Below are positions 60,001 through 64,000 of a DNA stretch of 64,000 bases, one piece after another. The position numbers and the translations under genes are program-made. Source of the DNA: Aeoliella straminimaris (GTDB lineage: Bacteria > Planctomycetota > Planctomycetia > Pirellulales > Lacipirellulaceae); assembly GCF_024054565.1 (NCBI RefSeq), contig NZ_JAMXLR010000003.1:1-64000 (forward strand), read 5' to 3'. Under the pieces are notes generated by a model, which made no database searches, was not told the DNA's origin, and was given only the letters and a program-made list of their open reading frames with translations. Positions within the stretch are counted from its first letter, which is position 1. Each line of letters begins with the position of its first letter.

Positions 60001-61257
60001 GCGTGGGACCCAATCCAAGGGCAACAAGTGCATCTGAACAGCTTATTCGGTCCGGGCGAATTGCGCATTCCTTACGACGATGGCTACGTGCAGCTTGTAC
60101 CGCTTGATTTCCATTGGGACAATAGCGGGGGTGGCGACTTCCAGGTGGAAGGCAACTGGAGCGATGGCGTGACCCCGATTCGATCCGATGCCGCCGTCTG
60201 GGACCTCGACAGCATCGCAGGGTATGTGGTGCTGTTCGGTGCCAACGTGGCAACCGATAGCGCCGCGATCAAGACGGACCGTGTGACTTTCGATCTTGGT
60301 GGATTTACGTACGAGGTTGCCGGCTTGCACGCAGCCGACTCGCTGATTGTCGCAGAAAGTTCCGGCGACGAAGCCTCGCTTACAGTCAGCAATGGCCAGC
60401 TCGTCACCAACCGCGTGCTCGTTGCGCCCGAGTCGGGCTCGATCGGGCAACTCACCATTAGCGATACCGGAACATTGCAGGTCGACCAAGACCTGGTCCT
60501 CGGCAGCGGCAGCGCCACGCTTAGCGTGAAAGCAAATGGTTCGGTTGCCGTTGGCGGCGAGCTATGGCTGGGCAATAGCAGCACGCTCAACGGCTCGGGC
60601 ACTGTCAGCGGCGAGGTTCACAATCAGTCCGGTGTCGTCGCACCCGGTGATTCGATTGGGGTTCTATCGATCGAGGGGTCCTATGATCAGGCCGCCGATG
60701 CAACGCTCGCCGTTGCCATTGCCGGCGATGACAATTCGAATGCGATGAATCCCGAGCACGACCAACTGGTTATCGACGGCCCGACGACCATCGCCGGTAC
60801 CCTCGAAGTCCAACTAGTTGAAGAGTATGCGCCTGCATTAACGGAGACATTCACGATACTCGCCTCTACGGGTGGGCTGACCGGCGAATTCTCCAATGCA
60901 TTACTGCCCGATCTTGGTCCGCTGCTGGCGATGGACGTGTTCTATAACCCCAACGAAGTGATCCTGGCAGTCGTTCCGGCCCTCGCTGGCGATTACAACG
61001 CGGATGGCTTCGTCGATATCGCCGACTACACGGTGTGGCGCAACACCCTGGGAGCCGCCGGCACGGCCCTCGCCGCCGATGGCGATCGCAGCGGCACCGT
61101 CGACGCTGCCGACTACAACCTCTGGCGGTCGAACTTTGGCAACACGGCCTCTTCTTCAGTTGGCGATCAAACCGCCGTGCCAGAACCCAACACGCTGCTG
61201 GGATTCGCGCTGGCCATGACGCTCGTGGGAGGCACGTATTGGCGAGCCAAAGAATGA
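57034..61257 (+). CDS. Giant exported repeat protein with dockerin segment and PEP-CTERM anchor
   Basis: A 1407-residue protein. A signal peptide (LLVLLAFFFAAASATAQ) is followed by WTGAGGDNSYSNADNWD, a start common in autotransporter-like beta-helix proteins. Residues of about 160-835 hold four related units of roughly 180-210 residues, each with a YTGNFSG-like motif (Tyr161, 343, 550, 737), a LDLSSLTS-like segment and TSFEDPL. The rest is beta-strand-rich. A two-loop dockerin type I segment lies at about 1318-1375 (GDYNADGFVDIADYTVWRN; GDRSGTVDAADYNLWRSNFG). The tail is VPEPNTLLGFALAMTLVGG plus a basic end. AGGAGG 7 bases before ATG 57034 fixes the start. Probably a surface or biofilm protein. 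Confidence 0.85.
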   Translation: MSGPVDSERMVRSLNTLLVLLAFFFAAASATAQLTATWTGAGGDNSYSNADNWDTALAPINDLSNTYNVVIPAGATINYDVTGTGNQVDSLALADGSTLVMGSPSLALEVLGTASLAGTINAADGSLTAAALSSSFTGTPHLMASGGGTIHVAAPTFSATYTGTQVIFDADGVGSVIMLNTMDALIVDESTSFTDPLTIRATNGGVIDLSAVESATSSDRLDFVVATGGNIDLPSLLSTSGVRFQIDKAIYSLPALGSSTNTIFDAASGTTLSAPQLSSMSNSTVTLADGAALDTPNLSSFQSSTITLTPTRTFTTDGLVNIDSSRFFLQAGAVFDQVTATSYTGNFSGAQTMLDSNGPGSDLDLSSLTSLTVNENTSFEDVITVRAADGGLIDLSNVTSIQANDLLELEIQTSGHIDLSALTSTQRVLFDIDVTTYTTPVLATAANTRYEVGPAATLDLPMLLQQDGGNITLSADATLNAPSLTHLNNTTFTAETNATFNAPLVTDFAGSTATISPDFTFTTRQLSHIDNARFFVEGGKVFGEVTATSYTGNFSNGSQTLFQADGAGSRLDLSSLTSFEANETTSFEDPLYARAINDGIIDLSSIESAVSSDLLVFEIASSGQIDLSSLISTSRVRFDVDVATFELPSLETAASSQFLVATGATVDAPLLAAVSGSTLDVSDGGALLATNLTSLTDSLATFTASNSIQTAKLINIDGSRFFVEAGGVFDAATATGYTGNFSGEQTIMQATGTGSVLDLSSLSSLVVTENTSFDDPLTVRAADQATIDLSSVANASSNDRLRFVAESNSRIDLGALQSASLIDFHVESGGRIEVGSVSSGDSVNILVTDSDSRFIAHGDVLIDPDSTLSVSNGGVLILQGDYRFEQIDEGNIAFDAGVLRFEGSGVQEMEVAGLDSGVGGATSGNFGTAQLVIGTATERNSVELIDAIDNGNRGIGGEAEALYLYGLGGPTGLKILNGSALVLNGLNVYAWDPIQGQQVHLNSLFGPGELRIPYDDGYVQLVPLDFHWDNSGGGDFQVEGNWSDGVTPIRSDAAVWDLDSIAGYVVLFGANVATDSAAIKTDRVTFDLGGFTYEVAGLHAADSLIVAESSGDEASLTVSNGQLVTNRVLVAPESGSIGQLTISDTGTLQVDQDLVLGSGSATLSVKANGSVAVGGELWLGNSSTLNGSGTVSGEVHNQSGVVAPGDSIGVLSIEGSYDQAADATLAVAIAGDDNSNAMNPEHDQLVIDGPTTIAGTLEVQLVEEYAPALTETFTILASTGGLTGEFSNALLPDLGPLLAMDVFYNPNEVILAVVPALAGDYNADGFVDIADYTVWRNTLGAAGTALAADGDRSGTVDAADYNLWRSNFGNTASSSVGDQTAVPEPNTLLGFALAMTLVGGTYWRAKE
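57514..59540 (+). repeat. Four tandem protein-coding repeats of about 180-210 codons
   Basis: Units begin near codons 161, 343, 550 and 737 of the giant gene. They share YTGNF(S), a short strand ending in SGS/AGS, LDLSSLTSL, a TSFEDPLTVRA-like strand and IDLSS. The last unit breaks off early. Divergence at the DNA level is high, so the duplications are old. Confidence 0.7.
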
Positions 61258-61347
61258 AATTGACGTTTGGCTAACAGAGCGTTTCTTGTTGGGTGCCCTG
61301 CCCTAGCGTGCTGCACAAAGTCGCTGTTCTGTTGGCATTCGCGGAGC

Positions 61348-62046
61348 CTACTGATTCTGGTTGCTGAGCAACTTACCTGCTTCGTCGAGCAGCCCGGCCT
61401 GGCGGAGATACTCAGCACCCTGCGCGGCGTCGAATAGCACCTCGCTTAGGACTAGCTTGCCGCGTTGGAACACGAACCGGTGGACCAATTGCATTGGCTG
61501 GGTAAGGGGCTGCCCGATTGGCCCCATCCAGTTTTGCCCCCACACGATCACTTCGTTGCCATGGCAGGCGAACTTGTACCAGGGCCGCCAGTCGTGGTTC
61601 GCCGGGGGCTCGATGATGGAAAAGAAGATACTGTACGCTCGCTCAAGGCCGTCGATGCCGTAGTGCTCGCCAGCAAATGGAATCACCTCAGGGTCGCCGT
61701 TCAGTCGAGTGACCAAATCCTCGTCGAGAAAATGACGGATCTTTTCGACGTTGTTGCCCGGATGCTCGTACTCGGCCGCGATGTAGGCCTTGGCCAATGT
61801 AACCGGATCACAAATCAGGTCTTCAGGGTGCACGGGCTCTCTCGGCGTGGCTAGCGTATCCGCCAGGTCGGCCACCGTACTGGCCGAAATGGACTGGCTG
61901 GCCTCAGCCTTGGAAACAAGCCTTTCGCTGTAGCCCGATTCCTGAGCTAGTTCTCGCTGTGTCCAACCTCGTTTTTGTCGAAGAAATGCAACTAGCTCGC
62001 CATTGCAGGCGTACGCTTTTTGTTGTGGCGGTTCTTGCCAGGGCAT
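61348..62046 (-). CDS. XRE-type HTH regulator fused to a SnoaL-like domain
   Basis: A 232-residue protein. Residues of about 17-70 are a helix-turn-helix of the Cro/CI type (FLRQKRGWTQRELAQESGYS, SISASTVADLADTL). After a linker, residues of about 90-215 look like a SnoaL/NTF2-like alpha-beta barrel (IRHFLDEDLVTRLN, HYGIDGLERAYSIFFSI, NEVIVWGQNWMG), a fold that binds small ligands. This suggests a one-component ligand-responsive regulator. ATG 62046 (MPWQEPP) is preferred over a TTG at 62085. It converges on the giant repeat gene. Confidence 0.8.
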   Translation of the reverse strand: MPWQEPPQQKAYACNGELVAFLRQKRGWTQRELAQESGYSERLVSKAEASQSISASTVADLADTLATPREPVHPEDLICDPVTLAKAYIAAEYEHPGNNVEKIRHFLDEDLVTRLNGDPEVIPFAGEHYGIDGLERAYSIFFSIIEPPANHDWRPWYKFACHGNEVIVWGQNWMGPIGQPLTQPMQLVHRFVFQRGKLVLSEVLFDAAQGAEYLRQAGLLDEAGKLLSNQNQ

Positions 62047-62702
62047 AGAGTCATCCCATGTTAATGCTGGCAGGAATCGTGACAATTCCTAAATGTTCCA
62101 CCCTAGATACCTGTTCAAGCCTAGTTTTCTTCGGGCGAAAGGTCAACGTGCGTGTCGCGTGCGTGTTCACCGCAGGGTCGCGACATTAGACTGAAGAAGA
62201 TTCGCCATTGGCGAATCGGCCAATGTCAGTCAGCAGATATCGACCGGCCCCGAGTGCGGCGGAAATTCCGACATTTTCCGCATTTCGAGCCCACGCAGGC
62301 CTTAGGCGTCCTCCGTTTATCGGCCAAAACTCCTCGATACCAACCCAGTGAGCTTCGCGTTTGGATCGCGTTGCAAGTTCTCTACGGTGGTTATCACGCG
62401 ACCCATCCAACCCTTCCACGGAAATATCAAACTCGGTGCCGGCGGCACTCTGCGAGCGACGCCTCCAGAGTACGGGGACGTCGCCGGCACCGAATTTAAA
62501 TCACGCCCCTGACACACGCCCCCCCGCTCGGGTGAGCGGCCAGAAACGGCTGCCGAATCGCGTGTTCGCTCGACCTCGAGATGTCTGTTTTTCTTTTCGA
62601 CGCAGGCCGCCTGAGGGCAGCCCGCCTTAGCAACTTTGGCCGTTGGCGGTCACGACTTGCCCGTGGTGCTATTGAGCGAGAGTCGTTTTCCAATGGCATG
62701 GC
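62047..62702. other. Long structured non-coding region
   Basis: Over 650 bases with no acceptable gene. GATTCGCCA/TGGCGAATC (62199-62217) is a perfect dyad with a single central base, overlapped by CATTGG/CCAATG (62206-62225); it could be the operator of the XRE-type regulator, whose gene starts about 150 bases away. A larger hairpin at 62430-62496 is listed separately. Confidence 0.4.
62430..62496. repeat. 67-base nested hairpin, REP/MITE-like or RNA element
   Basis: AACTCGGTGCCGGCG (62430-62444) pairs with CGCCGGCACCGAATT (62482-62496), 14 of 15 positions, the inner 11 perfectly. Inside, ACTCTG (62447-62452) pairs with CAGAGT (62466-62471). AAATCACGCCCCTGAC follows directly. No other copy was noticed in the window. 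Confidence 0.5.
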
Positions 62703-62730
62703 GTGACAAGCTCGATTGGCGGAGTATAAT
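62703..62730 (+). promoter_or_regulatory. Near-consensus promoter of the right-edge gene
   Basis: GTGACA (62703-62708) and a perfect TATAAT (62725-62730) are separated by 16 bases. The start site would be near 62737, giving a leader of about 60 bases that contains CGGGGGAAAG before the ATG at 62799. Confidence 0.7.
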
Positions 62731-62798
62731 GCGACCGCGCCACGCCCGCCGCAAGACTGGCGCGTGGTTTCTCATCGACAGGCGACGGGGGAAAGTCG

Positions 62799-64000
62799 AT
62801 GCCAGACTTCTATGTCTACACTAATCGCAAGCGTCCAGGTTTGCATGTCTGGCGCGAGGGGACCGCGCTGAAGCGTTACCTGGTTCCCAAGAACCTCGGA
62901 CCGGGGTGGGTGAAGTTCGAGTGCGACAATCTGAACGCCTCGATCGAGAATCCGGTGCGATTCATGCTCTTCTCCTTCACCGACAAGGATACCTTTGTTG
63001 ACTGGGAGGATGGGACATTCAACCGAGAGCTGCCCCGACTGCCTTCCGGCGAGTTCCCGCCCGATGTCTGGTTTGTTTCGGGGGCACCGCGCATCACACT
63101 CACCGATCCTCGCTTGAGATCGGAAGCCAGTGTCCGAGTGCACCTGATTTCTCAGACGAGATTTCGCCCCGCCGAAATGTACATTTGGGATCCAGCCCTG
63201 GGGGTCGCCCGACGCGAATCACAAACCGGCGAGGATGCCCTCGGTCCCTACTTCGACATCACACTATCGGACGATGAAAAATCATTCTTCAACTTCAAGT
63301 TCATCCGCAAGAAGGGCGAGGATTTCACAGAGTTCGAACCGAACAGCGCCAATCGGTGGTGGGTCAGCAGCGACGGCGCCGAGGTGTGGACGCATAGCGG
63401 CGATTCAGCGGTCACGACGACCCAACCCGTCAAACGCACTCTGACGATGCACGTCCGTCAATGGATAGACATGCCGCCCGTATTGCACCTGTGGGCACAA
63501 AATGGCGAGTTTGTCGCCGATCTGCCAGGCAATACCATAGCCGGCTGGACTACATTCAAAGCCGACATCTATTCGCACCTTCCGTATGGTTGCCTGATTC
63601 GCAACCCCGGCTACGACGTCGAGTGGGAGCACGAAGAGGCCAAACGCACCCATCTGGTGGTCGACGATGATCAAGAATGGTGGACCCTCGAGGGGGATCG
63701 AGCTTTGTTCTCCGCCGAGCCGACGCCCAATGCGCGATTGGACCTGACGATAGCCAATACCGACCTCAGCGACCTTGGGGAAAGCAGGTTCGCCCACGTG
63801 TGGATCAACCGAGCTCGTGGCCCCATGCTGGACGATGTGCCGGTCGATAACGCCGGAAAGGTCTCCCTGCATGTCTACCCGAAAGTTAATACTTCTATCA
63901 AATTTCATGACGAACACGGAGTCTGGGAGAACCTCCGCCATGTCGCATGCGTGCAGGAGGCAGACTCTCCCCTTCACCGCTACGTGGTTCTCGAGCGTCC
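62799..64000 (+). CDS. Right-edge gene with tandem carbohydrate-binding-like modules (incomplete)
   Basis: An uninterrupted frame of 400 codons from ATG 62799 to the window end; the 3' part is missing. It starts MPDFYVYTNRKRPGLHVWRE, has no signal peptide, and is acidic and Trp-rich. At least three repeating units of about 100 residues recur with a pattern strand-LWxW-x-strand: VRVHLISQTRFRPAEMYIWD (about residue 110), LTMHVRQWIDMPPVLHLWAQ (about 210) and LDLTIANTDLSDLGESRFAH plus VWINR (about 311). This resembles pullulanase-associated domains (CBM41-like), so a starch- or glycogen-acting enzyme is possible further on. GGGGGAAAG lies before the start. The assignment is tentative. Confidence 0.75.
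   Translation, partial: MPDFYVYTNRKRPGLHVWREGTALKRYLVPKNLGPGWVKFECDNLNASIENPVRFMLFSFTDKDTFVDWEDGTFNRELPRLPSGEFPPDVWFVSGAPRITLTDPRLRSEASVRVHLISQTRFRPAEMYIWDPALGVARRESQTGEDALGPYFDITLSDDEKSFFNFKFIRKKGEDFTEFEPNSANRWWVSSDGAEVWTHSGDSAVTTTQPVKRTLTMHVRQWIDMPPVLHLWAQNGEFVADLPGNTIAGWTTFKADIYSHLPYGCLIRNPGYDVEWEHEEAKRTHLVVDDDQEWWTLEGDRALFSAEPTPNARLDLTIANTDLSDLGESRFAHVWINRARGPMLDDVPVDNAGKVSLHVYPKVNTSIKFHDEHGVWENLRHVACVQEADSPLHRYVVLER

Noticed and set aside
62152-62499. 115-codon plus-strand frame
   Set aside because: Very Arg/His-rich, crosses the large hairpin and a palindrome, and has no family likeness; treated as non-coding.

Overview
The window looks like part of the chromosome of a planctomycete, probably a Pirellula-like member of the Pirellulales. 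The taxonomic markers are a DUF1549/DUF1553 protein next to a DUF1501 protein, several exported proteins ending in a PEP-CTERM anchor with dockerin-type calcium repeats, a cysteine-rich exported protein beside a phosphate-type porin, an EF-hand lipoprotein, and a Gram-negative envelope (lpxA, an LptF/LptG permease, beta-barrel porin). No rRNA, tRNA, CRISPR array, integrase or transposase was recognised.

Layout. 1-2.9 kb: rsmG, a DUF3467 protein with a clear terminator, a TPR protein and lpxA. 2.9-12.9 kb, all on the minus strand: an HTTM/DCC membrane protein, a tight lutA-lutB-lutC-hglS run, a lysine-6-dehydrogenase/saccharopine-dehydrogenase-like enzyme, an ALDH7-like dehydrogenase and an exported thioredoxin. 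Together these suggest lysine breakdown through 2-aminoadipate and 2-oxoadipate to D-2-hydroxyglutarate, with an iron-sulfur Lut complex encoded in the same run as the 2-oxoadipate enzyme. 13.0-20.9 kb: gltB, gltD, a small membrane protein and slyX, with a LysR regulator upstream. 21.5-24.8 kb: porin, cysteine-rich secreted protein, DUF4405 membrane protein. 25-28.1 kb: exported GH2 beta-galactosidase. 28.4-33.2 kb: DUF1549, DUF1501, nine-EF-hand lipoprotein and a small membrane protein. 33.2-39.7 kb (minus): GCS2-type ligase, M20 amidohydrolase, a kelch/sodium-symporter fusion and two unknown proteins. 40-44.1 kb: Lpt permease, comF, DUF502 protein, hemC.

44.1-51.3 kb is sparser: PEP-CTERM proteins, a Tat-exported unknown and long gaps, so it reads as accessory DNA. 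51.3-56.1 kb is a compact sulfide/persulfide operon: ArsR regulator, TauE/SafE exporter, CstB-like persulfide dioxygenase-rhodanese, DUF1641 protein and sulfide:quinone oxidoreductase. It is preceded by a near-consensus promoter overlapped by a dyad. 56.3-64 kb: hotdog thioesterase, a 1407-residue repeat protein with dockerin and PEP-CTERM, an XRE/SnoaL-like fusion, a structured non-coding stretch, and a new gene with a strong promoter that runs off the right edge and appears to be built of tandem carbohydrate-binding-like modules.

The most interesting candidates for new biology are the lutABC-hglS linkage, the kelch-symporter fusion with its two orphan partners, the cysteine-rich exported protein coupled to a porin, the metzincin-like surface protein lacking its third zinc ligand, and the ArsR-controlled sulfide operon.
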